Shown here piece by piece: positions 24,843-33,522 of a DNA stretch of 64,000 bases. The stretch is from Alloacidobacterium dinghuense (GTDB lineage Bacteria > Acidobacteriota > Terriglobia > Terriglobales > Acidobacteriaceae). Positions within the stretch are counted from its first letter, which is position 1; every line of letters begins with the position of its first letter. The stretch spans positions 682,001 to 746,000 of the forward strand of contig NZ_CP060394.1 of the NCBI RefSeq assembly GCF_014274465.1, given 5' to 3'. Made by a program: the position numbers and the translations under genes. Under the pieces are notes generated by a model that saw only the letters and a program-made list of their open reading frames with translations, was not told the origin of the DNA and did not search any database.

Positions 24843-27569
24843 CTATGCTCCGCCATAGAGCTGAAAAGTTGCCCAGTAGAGCGGCTTGCGGAAGACATTT
24901 TGCGTGTGGAGCATGGCGAGTTTCGCGTCTCGCAAAGCGGCGTCCGGCCGGCGCCCGCCCGCGATCTCGCCATACATGTGGTCCATGATCTCGGGCGCCG
25001 CCGAATCGCTCACTTCCCACAGTGACCCGATGACGTAGTGCGAACCCGCCCGAAGAAATGCCCAGGAGAGCCCGACCAGCCCCTCTCCACCATAGATGCG
25101 CGATCCAGAACCATAGCAGGCGGAAATGGCAACAAGATCGGCATGCAGCGGATGCTGGATCACGTCGCGCGCGTAGAGCTTGAACGAATCGGGATTCGCA
25201 GGATTGCGCGTCAGTACAATCGCCGAGTCTAGAGGGCTGGCGCTGCTGCTGGTTCCGTGTGCGACAAAGTGAATCAGAGAGTATTCGCCCGGAGAACTGT
25301 CAGCATAAGCGGACGGGAGGGCCTGCTTTTGAACAATGACGCTTTCCTCGGTTGATGGAAAATGCCGGGCTACATTGGAAACTTCAGCAGAAGCATTCGG
25401 CAGGTCGGGAAACTTCTGGTCAGGTGAGACTGGGTTGCCGATCAAGAGAAGTTCTTTTTGGTTGTGCGCGTGCCTCTCCGGGTGAAATGAGTCGAGCAGT
25501 TTCAATGAACTGACGTTGGTAATGGTTGCGTCTTCGATCCAGTAATGGATTCCGCCGCCCGGAGCGAGCAGTGTTTCAAAGTTCAGGGTTGAGATGCTTC
25601 CATCAGGGATGATGAAAACTGGCGATCCTTTGGGAATCAGCGAAGCAGCAGGCTCGACCAGGATTCTGTACAAAGCCATGCCGTCGACATAGGCATCCGT
25701 GAGTGGGTCTCGCGAACCGAGGATGGCTCTCTGATACTTTTTCACGTGCGCATCGATCTCTTCTTGTGGTGGGAGCTTGAAGAAGTGTGTTCCAGATGAA
25801 TTCACTGCCCAAAGATATGATTCCTGTGCCGCCAAAGTGTAGACCAGAATCGTCCCGTGGAGTCTGCGGGCAGTTCCTCGTACATCTAGAGATTTCTTGA
25901 TCGCGAGGTTGAAGTCCGGAGAGGCTACTCCCAAGCCTTCCTCCAACGTGCGCGCACGGCCAAGGTCAAGCCACTGCAACGCCTCGTCGGTTTTGTTGTG
26001 ATTGACCAGGAAGCGTATGTAGTCGTCATACAGTTGATCGGCGTGAGTGGAGAAGGGCAGTTTTGATTCTTCTTTTGTGATGGTCTTCCTTTGCGTCTCG
26101 AATGTAGTAATCGAACTGCGATACCAGGAATCAGCCATCGCGGAATTATTGGCTTCCGCGTAGAGGTTTGCCAGCGCACCCTCGACCTGCCATTGCAGAG
26201 ACGGCTTAATTGCTGGGTCTTTGTTTAAATTCATCAGAATTGAGACTGAGTCGGCGGGTTTCTGTTGGCGTTCGGCAATGAGCCCCTTAAGGAACGTGGC
26301 ATCCATAGCATCGGAGGTTCTTCCTGAAGCACGTGCAATCGATAGTGCCTTTTCCGTGTGTTCTATGGATAAATCAAGGTTATTCAATTGCAAGAAAAGT
26401 TCTGCGAGAGCAATATGGGCTGCCGCTTGTATTTCGGCATCCTGGACCGTATCTGCAATATGCAAAGAGTTGCTGTAATTGGTTTCTGCGTCCGTTAAAT
26501 GTCCAAGGCGGTAGAGTGACAGTCCCATGTTTTCTAGCCATAGCATTCTGTCGTGCGCTTCCCCAATGGAAACTGCCTCTTGCTCTGCTTTGCCAAATCC
26601 GGCAAGTGCCTGTTCAAAATTTCCCAGCATGTAGTCAGCCCAGGCAACATTCCCCTGGGCTTTTTCGAGGATGCTGCGCGCATTGATGCTTTGGGCGGTT
26701 TTAGACGCATCATCCGACCAGTCGAGCGCTTCATCGAAGCGCTCTCGTTGGAGAGCAAGCCAACCAAGGTTCAGAAGAGTTACGGTCTGTTGATACGTAT
26801 CGTTCTGTTTGCGGGCGAAATCAAGGCTTTGACGAAACATTTCTTCGGCGTGACCGAGGTTGCCGCGCTGAATGTCAACAAAGCCCCAGCTGTTAAGTAT
26901 TCTGCTGATGAGTGGCGAGCGGTTGAGATCAGAAGAAGCTTTAAGGCTATTGAGCAGGGTGTCTGCTTTATTCAGAGCGACGCGGGCTTCATGGTCTTGG
27001 CCGAGTGATGCATAGACTCTAGCCTGCAGCAGAATGCGCTCAAGTGCGATGTCGGATATGGCTAGGTGGGTGGGCAGGTCTCCGGAGAGGAGTGAGATAA
27101 CCTCCTTACCCTTGCCCTCCCGCACTAAGATCGCAGCGTCAAGAAGCCGAAACTTCCATGCCCAGTCGGGATTCTGGTCCTGCAGACCGGCAGTGGCTCG
27201 GATTGCTTCCTCGTGCGCCTTGTCAAGGTCACCTTGGATTGCGAGCTTTTCCACTTTGGCGTAGACGGTCTCAGGATGTGAAACAACAGCGGGTTTACAG
27301 CCAACGAGACCGCTCAGCCCAATTAAGGAAGCTATTCCTAAGGAAGCCCACCGTCTCCCGATCCATTGGAGCGCACTGTAGCGGCAGAAATGGCGCCTCC
27401 GACCGGCGATCCCAGCTGTGCGCGAACCATTGACACCGTGAAGGTCTTCTGATGAACAATGACCTCTCCGAAAAAGACCTTGCCAAATCCCGGAATGTAA
27501 ATGGCATTCCCGCAGATCACGCCGGGAAATCCTTCCGGCATCTCGGGGAGTTGGTCGATCAGGGAGCAT
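24843..27569 (-). CDS. TPR-CHAT caspase-like protein, probable lipoprotein
   Basis: A long protein (908 residues in the longest frame). The N-terminal part to about residue 90 is unlike a protein and overlaps the preceding 299-residue gene. The real product probably begins near 27340, where a lipoprotein signal is seen (RRWASLGIASLIGLSGLVGC, lipobox LVGC). About 450 residues of TPR-type helical repeats follow (for example ILNSWGFVDIQRGNLGHAEEMFRQSL). The C-terminal CHAT domain has the HHH-type strand SLIHFVAHGTSS (His 772) and AISACYGSG (Cys 819), the caspase-like catalytic pair, and the closing YGGEGLVGLSWAFLRAGS. CHAT proteins are predicted or proven cysteine proteases in signalling. It is last in a cassette with an ECF sigma factor and anti-sigma factor. 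No ATG, GTG or TTG lies between 27569 and a GTG at 27254. Confidence 0.82.
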   Translation of the reverse strand: MLPDRPTPRDAGRISRRDLRECHLHSGIWQGLFRRGHCSSEDLHGVNGSRTAGIAGRRRHFCRYSALQWIGRRWASLGIASLIGLSGLVGCKPAVVSHPETVYAKVEKLAIQGDLDKAHEEAIRATAGLQDQNPDWAWKFRLLDAAILVREGKGKEVISLLSGDLPTHLAISDIALERILLQARVYASLGQDHEARVALNKADTLLNSLKASSDLNRSPLISRILNSWGFVDIQRGNLGHAEEMFRQSLDFARKQNDTYQQTVTLLNLGWLALQRERFDEALDWSDDASKTAQSINARSILEKAQGNVAWADYMLGNFEQALAGFGKAEQEAVSIGEAHDRMLWLENMGLSLYRLGHLTDAETNYSNSLHIADTVQDAEIQAAAHIALAELFLQLNNLDLSIEHTEKALSIARASGRTSDAMDATFLKGLIAERQQKPADSVSILMNLNKDPAIKPSLQWQVEGALANLYAEANNSAMADSWYRSSITTFETQRKTITKEESKLPFSTHADQLYDDYIRFLVNHNKTDEALQWLDLGRARTLEEGLGVASPDFNLAIKKSLDVRGTARRLHGTILVYTLAAQESYLWAVNSSGTHFFKLPPQEEIDAHVKKYQRAILGSRDPLTDAYVDGMALYRILVEPAASLIPKGSPVFIIPDGSISTLNFETLLAPGGGIHYWIEDATITNVSSLKLLDSFHPERHAHNQKELLLIGNPVSPDQKFPDLPNASAEVSNVARHFPSTEESVIVQKQALPSAYADSSPGEYSLIHFVAHGTSSSASPLDSAIVLTRNPANPDSFKLYARDVIQHPLHADLVAISACYGSGSRIYGGEGLVGLSWAFLRAGSHYVIGSLWEVSDSAAPEIMDHMYGEIAGGRRPDAALRDAKLAMLHTQNVFRKPLYWATFQLYGGA

Positions 27570-28237
27570 TGAATATAGTCTCTACCATTCAGCCCCTGTT
27601 CTGAGTCAATCCAATGAAAATGATGCCGAATCCAGCCGGGGAGCGAGGCTCCTTCATACTTCTCGGAGTATTTGTCCTTGGCCTGTTTCTTTTGCGCCGT
27701 CACCTTTTCCAGGAACTTCTCCTGTCGGGGCCAGGTCTTTTTGGGATACTGCTTTTTCGGGTCGGATTCGCCTGAGCTGTCGTGATCTGCAAAAAGATCG
27801 TAACGAATGACTGGCGTGATCTTTGTACCGCTGATGCGCAGGTTATCGAACTGCGAGCCGATCACTGAGATTGTGGGTTCGCCCCCATCCACTGGGTGAG
27901 CGACGGACAGCTGCCCTACTACCTTATCCGCTGTGATCACTTCAAGGATGTTCAGTCCTTCGATCGTGGCGGTAACTTGGGTGGTAAACGGACCCTCATC
28001 CCCATCCTTCTTGGCCCCGGAGACATGCGTGCTCTCGGATATATAGCTAACAATGTTTTTCCACTTGCGGCCCTTCCGTTGTCTCTCTAAAAATCCTCCA
28101 ACGATCGGAAGGGAAATAGACGTTTGTGAAGGGATGAAGCCGTTGAATGGGCGATTGATTGTGCCGCCGATCGGATTGGCATCGGCATGGTAAAGAAAAT
28201 TCCGTTGGATCGGGTCATCTGTGGGGTTTTCAGGCAT
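27338..28237 (-). CDS. Unrecognised 299-residue protein in the sigma/CHAT cassette
   Basis: No family is recognised. The protein is soluble, has no signal peptide or membrane helix, and is rich in beta-type and polar segments. The middle (about 165-205) is highly charged and Lys-rich (KKQYPKKTWPRQEKFLEKV, KKQAKDKYSEKYEG). Near the C-terminus are GWIRHHFHWIDSE and a Gly-rich stretch (YIPGFGKVFFGEVIVHQK) that could be a domain edge. Its 3' end runs into the open frame of the CHAT gene, and it starts 32 bases after the anti-sigma gene. Position between an anti-sigma factor and a caspase-like protease makes it a candidate substrate or adaptor of that protease; this is inference from gene order only. 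Confidence 0.65.
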   Translation of the reverse strand: MPENPTDDPIQRNFLYHADANPIGGTINRPFNGFIPSQTSISLPIVGGFLERQRKGRKWKNIVSYISESTHVSGAKKDGDEGPFTTQVTATIEGLNILEVITADKVVGQLSVAHPVDGGEPTISVIGSQFDNLRISGTKITPVIRYDLFADHDSSGESDPKKQYPKKTWPRQEKFLEKVTAQKKQAKDKYSEKYEGASLPGWIRHHFHWIDSEQGLNGRDYIQCSLIDQLPEMPEGFPGVICGNAIYIPGFGKVFFGEVIVHQKTFTVSMVRAQLGSPVGGAISAATVRSNGSGDGGLP

Positions 28238-28269
28238 AACCTTTCCGTTTCTCGGTTTGAATTCGTGAG

Positions 28270-28962
28270 TTAATGAATCTGCAAAAGGAAGCGATAGCGC
28301 ACGATATCAACTGGCGCGCTTTTCTGCGGGTCTGACGTCACGCCCTGGATCAGGAGCGTATTCTGGCCCGCATCTGTGGTGTCCGCAGGTACTTGAATCG
28401 GAACGCTGTCGGCAACCTGCGAAGGGGGAATCTGCAGCTGCCAGACCATCTTTCCAGATGGAGAATACAGCGAGCAGAGATATCCCGAATAGCGATTATC
28501 TCCCGGCACATCGACAGACAGCAGGAATGATTCGTGTGCTTTGGCGACGACTGTGCGTATTTCCGCGCCGCGGCTTTGTCCGTCAACAAGCGTGATCGAC
28601 GGCAGGATGCGCGGCTGCGCTACCTGAGCGACCTGCTGCTCCAGGTGTGGAAACGTAACAATGTTCTGGAATCCGATTATGAGCAGCATGGCTGCCATTG
28701 CCGGAACGGCAAACATGGGTTGTAAGAGCGACGGGAAGCTGAAGAGCTTGCCTTTCGACTTCGGCTCCGCAACTGTGACGAATGTTGGGCGAGCAAGTTC
28801 CTTACGAGCTTGAGCGATAAAGACGGCAGCCGCACGCAAGTCGGTTGCACATTCTTCGCAGCCGAAGTAGTGCTCTTCGAATGCTGCGCGTGCCTCCGGG
28901 CTCAACTCCTCGAGTAGATACTTTTCTACTGCGTACTGATCTACAGCTTCAGTGTGGTCCAT
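28270..28962 (-). CDS. Zinc-finger anti-sigma factor, membrane-anchored
   Basis: A 230-residue protein with the anti-sigma zinc-finger signature at residues 26-40 (EEHYFGCEECATDLR: His-x3-Cys-x2-Cys). A single transmembrane helix lies at about 80-102 (PMFAVPAMAAMLLIIGFQNIV). A periplasmic part of about 125 residues has beta-rich, immunoglobulin-like character (ESFLLSVDVPGDNRYSGYLCSLYSPSGKMVW). It follows the sigma factor by 12 bases, as anti-sigma genes usually do. It is expected to hold the sigma factor at the membrane until a signal releases it. Confidence 0.85.
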   Translation of the reverse strand: MDHTEAVDQYAVEKYLLEELSPEARAAFEEHYFGCEECATDLRAAAVFIAQARKELARPTFVTVAEPKSKGKLFSFPSLLQPMFAVPAMAAMLLIIGFQNIVTFPHLEQQVAQVAQPRILPSITLVDGQSRGAEIRTVVAKAHESFLLSVDVPGDNRYSGYLCSLYSPSGKMVWQLQIPPSQVADSVPIQVPADTTDAGQNTLLIQGVTSDPQKSAPVDIVRYRFLLQIH

Positions 28963-28974
28963 GGATTTCGAGCC

Positions 28975-29607
28975 TCAACAGAATAGTGCAGAGAAAAGCC
29001 AAACGTATCGCGGGAAATTCCCGCCCGAACCCCCCGAAGGTCCCGATGAAGCCATGTGTTTGACATAAAACGATTTAAATGAGAGTTTCGCGCGGTGTAG
29101 AAGCACTCTTAGATACTCGCGATCCACTCCGAATTCGGCGCAGACCTCATCCTTGTCGCGCTCTTCGAGGAAAATGCTCTTCAGCAATTGCCGATCCCGG
29201 TCGCTCAGCTTGCCCAGAATTTCACGGACAGTCTTCTGCGTGTCCTTTGAAACAAGGGTATCCAGCACGTCCGTGTCTTCTGATTGGATATCCATCTCTG
29301 AGGCGTCTTCCATTGCCTCGCTTTTCGAATGCGAGCGGTAGTATTCAAGCAACACGTGGTTGCAGATGGAATTAACCAGCGCCCCCAGCGCAGAGGCGTT
29401 GCGAACACCCTCCTTGCCGCGCAGGAGCACAAAAATACGGGCAAATGTCTCCTGCCGGACGTCTTCTATCGCATCTCTGGAGTTTAGCCGGGAACGTAGC
29501 TTCAGATGAATCAGCTCACTGAAGTAATGAACAAAGTGCTCCTCAGTGCGGCGATCGCCCGTGCGCAGACTATCGAGGTAAGCGTCATCGAACTTTTGGA
29601 ACTGCAA
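28975..29607 (-). CDS. ECF-type RNA polymerase sigma factor
   Basis: A 210-residue sigma-70 family protein with region 2 (DDAYLDSLRTGDRRTEEHFVHYF to EDVRQETFARIFVLL, including the polymerase-binding core) and region 4 (ILGKLSDRDRQLLKSIFLEERDKDEVCAEFGVDREYLRVLLHRAKLSFKSFY) with its helix-turn-helix. The tail is odd: after region 4 comes a Gly/Ser-rich linker (SSGPSGGSGGN) and a hydrophobic end (RYVWLFSALFC), which most ECF factors lack. It is the first gene of the four-gene cassette and presumably directs its own operon. The promoter in 29608-29768 was not identified. Confidence 0.9.
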   Translation of the reverse strand: MQFQKFDDAYLDSLRTGDRRTEEHFVHYFSELIHLKLRSRLNSRDAIEDVRQETFARIFVLLRGKEGVRNASALGALVNSICNHVLLEYYRSHSKSEAMEDASEMDIQSEDTDVLDTLVSKDTQKTVREILGKLSDRDRQLLKSIFLEERDKDEVCAEFGVDREYLRVLLHRAKLSFKSFYVKHMASSGPSGGSGGNFPRYVWLFSALFC

Positions 29608-29768
29608 GCCATAACCCTCAAAATAAAGTGCTTTTCTGGCCGTGACAGCAAATGCCCAATGGCAAAACTATACATTGCTGCAGCATAACCGCAGTCAATT
29701 AAGTGGAAATCCGGTCGTTTTGAGGATAGAGGGAGAGCGGCCCGAAGGTCGCTCTCAATGTGGAATGG

Positions 29769-30806
29769 CTATTTGCTTACGACGATTACAGCAAAACTGC
29801 CCGGCAAAACTGGAGGGCGCGCGCGAGGATTCTCAGGAGTAGCCGCGGGTCGTGGTCCGAACTCTGCTGCCACCAGATAAATCTTTCCAGTTTTGGGATC
29901 GAGCGCCATCGTGCGGGCGCTCCGCTGCGTGGGAAGATCCTGCAGCACAGAGTAGGAATTGGGTGAGTCCTGATGCACGACTGTCAACGTGCCTTCCCCG
30001 TTTGAGCTGAACGCGTTGTGAGTGGACGGATCGAAGGCGGCTGCATCCGGACCTTCGCCGATCGCTGGCGAGGCTACAACTTTGCCGGTGCTTGCGTCGA
30101 TGACAGCCATCTTCTTACCATCGCAAACAGCAAAGAGCCGGTTGTTGGCAACGTCAATTGCGTGACCGGAAGGAGATTCGCAGCCGATCGGCCATTCTGC
30201 AAGCAGCGTATGCGACTTCGCATCCAGGTGAGCAATCTCGTTCTTGTCTTCAATGTTTACAAAGACAGAACCCTTGCCATCGGCGACAGGAAACTCAGGC
30301 TTACCCGAAAGCGCCACCGTCGCGACAACCTGCTTGGAAGCTGAATCGATCACTGTGGCATTCTTGCTGCGCCCGTTAAAGGCCCACACCGTGTGAGTGG
30401 TCGGCTCAAACAGGATGCCATCGGGATTCGTGCCGGCTGGAATCGTCTGCGTAATCTTGTTGCTCGCGCGATCGAAGACAGCGACATCGTTACTCGCGCC
30501 ATCGCTGATGTATCCGGTCTTGCCGTCTGTATCAAAGGCAACACCGTGCGTGCCTTTGAGGCCGGTAATGTCTGCCACGGCTTTTCCCGAAGTTGTATCG
30601 ACGACCAGGACATGGTTGCCGCGCGTGATGTAGAGCAAGCCCGACTGCGGATCAACCGCAAGATAATCCCATCCGCCGTCGCCGCCCAGTTTCCACTTGT
30701 CTTGAACGTGATAGGAGCCTTGAGCCAAAAGCCCCGGACAACAGGCCAAGGGCAAAGCTGCACTAAAGAGAAAACCAGCCAGTCGGCGCCACATATTGCT
30801 TCGCAT
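29769..30806 (-). CDS. YncE-like beta-propeller, secreted
   Basis: A 345-residue protein with a signal peptide (LAGFLFSAALPLACCPGLLAQ). Repeats of about 40 residues in the YVTN/YncE style follow (LLYITRGNHVLVVDTTSGKAVADI, KTGYISDGASNDVAVFDRASNKITQTI, HTVWAFNGRSKNATVIDSASKQVVATV), forming a predicted seven-bladed propeller. Such proteins act as periplasmic or surface scaffolds and sometimes bind DNA or metal; no specific role can be read here. It is divergent from the molybdopterin oxidoreductase gene across 155 bases. Confidence 0.88.
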   Translation of the reverse strand: MRSNMWRRLAGFLFSAALPLACCPGLLAQGSYHVQDKWKLGGDGGWDYLAVDPQSGLLYITRGNHVLVVDTTSGKAVADITGLKGTHGVAFDTDGKTGYISDGASNDVAVFDRASNKITQTIPAGTNPDGILFEPTTHTVWAFNGRSKNATVIDSASKQVVATVALSGKPEFPVADGKGSVFVNIEDKNEIAHLDAKSHTLLAEWPIGCESPSGHAIDVANNRLFAVCDGKKMAVIDASTGKVVASPAIGEGPDAAAFDPSTHNAFSSNGEGTLTVVHQDSPNSYSVLQDLPTQRSARTMALDPKTGKIYLVAAEFGPRPAATPENPRARPPVLPGSFAVIVVSK

Positions 30807-30961
30807 TCAAATCCCTTTCCACTGCTTTTTCACCACGCGACCTACGCAGAGATAGTAATCCTCTATGCTGAAATTAGTCTGAAGGTGCAGGCGCGTCTGT
30901 ATGCGCTATCATCAGCCATACAGCAGACAGTAGGAGGCCGCTTCACCCGAGAAGACAGTCT

Positions 30962-33186
30962 ATGGCTACCCAAGATGTCGCGACCCTATCCATTATCGGC
31001 ACAGCGGTGCCCCGTGTTGATGGCCACCTCAAGACCAGCGGCGCAGCCATGTATTCCTCCGACTACAACTTTCCGGGGATGGTCTATCTCGTCCCGGTCA
31101 GCGCTTCGATTGCCAAGGGAAAGATCACGAAACTCGACGCCTCTGAAGCTGAGATGATGCCGGGAGTACTTCGGGTCATGTACCACGGTAACGCTCCCAG
31201 GCTCTACTGTCCGATTCCCGGAGACGAAAGCGCCATTGTCGATGAAAGCCGTCCTCCGTTTGACGATGAAATCATCTATTACAGCGGACAATATGTAGCC
31301 GCCGTCGTTGCGCAAACGATGGAGCAGGCCAGAGCCGCAGCCGATGCCGTCCATGTTGAGTATGCCGCCGAGACGCCAAACGTCGCGAATGATCTAAGCG
31401 ACGGATGGAAGAACCTGAATGTAGAGAGTCACCGCGGCGATGCGGAAAAAGCATTCGCCGGCGCGCCGGTGCAGGTCGACGAGACCTATGTCACTCCCGT
31501 CGAAACGCATAATCCCATCGAACTGCACGCATCTGTAGCCGTATGGGATGGCAAGAAATTCACTCTCTATGAAACGACACAATCCCTGCTGAACCATCAA
31601 GCCGTCATGGCGCAGTTTCTCGGTGTTCCCAACGAAAACGTCCAGGTCGTGATGAAGTATCTCGGTTCCGGCTTCGGCGGAAAGCTGTGGCCGTGGACAC
31701 ATGCACCGCTCGCCGCTGCAGCAGCCCGCGAACTGAACCGCCCGGTGAAGGCGGTCGTCTCGCGCAGAATGATGTTCAGCAACGTGGGGCACCGTCCGCG
31801 CACGCAGCAGCGCATCCGCCTTGCCGCAACCCCGGATGGCAAGCTCGTCTCACTGCACCATGACTATACAAACCACACTTCCATGATCAGCGACTATAGC
31901 GAAGGCTGCGGCGAGGCCACTCCTTATATCTATAGTTGTCCGAACCTCCTGCTCAGGGGCTCGAAGGTACAGCGTAACGTGGGACCGCCCACGGCGATGC
32001 GGGGTCCGGGTGCTGTTCCAGGGCTCTACGCGCTTGAATCGGCGATGGACGAACTCGCGATCAAGCTCAAGGTGGATCCAGTTGAGCTGCGCCTCTCCAA
32101 CGAACCAGAGAAAGATGAGGGTAACGGCAAGCCCTTCTCTTCGCGCCATCTAAAAGAGTGCCTCACCAAAGGCGCAGAGAAATTCGGATGGTCGAAGCGC
32201 AATCCTGCCATTGGTTCGATGCGAAAGGGCGACCTGATTCTAGGATGGGGCATGGCTTGCGCGTCATGGGGAGCGTTTCGCATGTCCGCCGAGGTCTCTG
32301 TTTCACTGAACAACGACGGAACCGCGCGCGTCAGCTGTGCCACGCAAGATATCGGCACCGGCACCTACACGATCTTCGCGCAGGTGGTCAGCGATAAAAC
32401 AGGTATTCCCGTCGACAAGGTACAAGTGGTGCTCGGAGACACTTCGTTACCTGCCGGCCCCCTCTCCGGTGGTTCTTGGGTAACGGCGTCCGTGGTGCCG
32501 GCCATCGCCGCAGCCTCGAATGCTGCCGTGAAATCAATGCTCGGCATTGCAGCCAATACTCCCGAGTCTCCTTTCCACGGCAAGAAAGCAGAAGACCTGG
32601 TCCTCACATCGGCTTGTATCCATGCCAAAGACCAGCCGGGGCAGGGGGTATCCTTTGAAGAAATTCTCGGCAGGCGAATATTCGCAGCGCAATGGGAAGC
32701 GGAAAATCATCCTCCTCGTTTGAAGATCCTACCGCCCAGAAATATTCGCAGCACTCCTACGGCGCGCAGTTCGTTGAAGTGACGTGGGATCCGGGCATAG
32801 CCCGTCTGCGCGTGAGCCGTGTTGTTTCTGTCATTGACGTTGGACGTGTCCTGAACCTCGGCCCGGCGCGAAATCAGGTGCAGGGAGCGATTGTGATGGG
32901 CGTCGGAATGGGAATCTTCGAAGAGACCCACTATGACCCGCGAAACGGCAATCCTATCAACAACAACCTTGCTGACCACGTGGTATCTACATGCGCTGAC
33001 TCGCCCGAGATCGACGTGACCTTCCTCAACTATCCTGACCTGACGCTGAATGAATATGGAGCACGTGGCGTAGGCGAGATCGGACTTGCGGGTGTCGCCC
33101 CAGCCATCACCGCCGCGGTCTATCACGCTACGGGGATCCGCGTGCGCGAGCTACCGGTGAAGATCGAGACCCTTCTGCGCGCCTGA
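30962..33186 (+). pseudogene. Molybdopterin-binding aldehyde/xanthine dehydrogenase subunit, frameshifted
   Basis: This resembles the large molybdopterin subunit of xanthine dehydrogenase-family enzymes (YagR/PaoC-like). The first frame (30962-32782) has the small-domain start (GTAVPRVDGHLKTSGAAMYSSDY), the YLGSGFGGKLWPWTH motif, the MRGPGAVPGLYALESAMDELA segment and the QDIGTGTYTIFAQV motif. It stops after shifting near 32690. The continuation, with YGAQFVEVTWDPG, IDVGRVLNLGPARNQVQGA and the C-terminal catalytic GARGVGEIGLAGVAPAI, runs in the -1 frame to 33186. One missing base, or a sequencing error, would explain this. No FAD or 2Fe-2S subunit gene is adjacent, so even a repaired gene would be an orphan. 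Confidence 0.8.
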
Positions 33187-33522
33187 GATTGCAGCTAAGC
33201 GGGAAATTGAATAAAAGGTCATGGTTCTGAAGGATTTAGGACATCGATACCAGGAGCCCTCGCCGACTCAGTGGCCCCAGAGTCACCGGCTGATGGCATC
33301 GATACCACCGCCCTGTTATCAGCAACGTAACGAGTTACGGCTCACACAAAATTCCGCTTGACAGTTCTCCTACCGACTCCCTATAGTTTGCGATTATTTG
33401 GAAACGATACCACGTAACGATGGTATCGTTTCCAGATCAAGAGCCAATGGACCGGGCACATATTGAAGCCGCCGCCCTGTCTTATTCAGCGGTTGTACGA
33501 ACTTTTTTCAGGAGGAGTTGTG
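33187..33522. promoter_or_regulatory. Regulatory region of the TonB-dependent receptor gene
   Basis: This 336-base non-coding region carries a dense set of control elements. A consensus promoter has TTGACA (33358-33363), an 18-base spacer and TATAGT (33382-33387). Just downstream is a perfect 14-base inverted repeat (33399-33412 and 33421-33434), described separately. Upstream are two more copies of the pattern ATCGATACCA (33243-33252 and 33298-33307, the latter within TGGCATCGATACCA) and an inverted repeat CGTAAC-GA-GTTACG (33326-33339). Operators on both sides of a strong promoter suggest repression through looping. Confidence 0.6.
33399..33434. promoter_or_regulatory. Tandem LacI-type operators downstream of the promoter
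   Basis: The arms TGGAAACGATACCA (33399-33412) and TGGTATCGTTTCCA (33421-33434) are exact reverse complements separated by CGTAACGA. Each arm is itself close to the TGGWAWCGWTWCCA palindrome bound by many LacI-family repressors, so this may be two operators spaced 22 bases apart (two helical turns). They begin about 12 bases past the -10 box, where a bound repressor would block transcription. No LacI gene lies in this window. Confidence 0.65.

Noticed and set aside
24843-29607. Type III-E CRISPR-associated TPR-CHAT system
   Set aside because: No cas genes or repeat array occur nearby; only the protease/sigma logic is similar.
32660-32720. Programmed -1 frameshift in the molybdopterin oxidoreductase gene
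   Set aside because: No X-XXY-YYZ heptamer or downstream pseudoknot was found, so mutation or sequence error is more likely.
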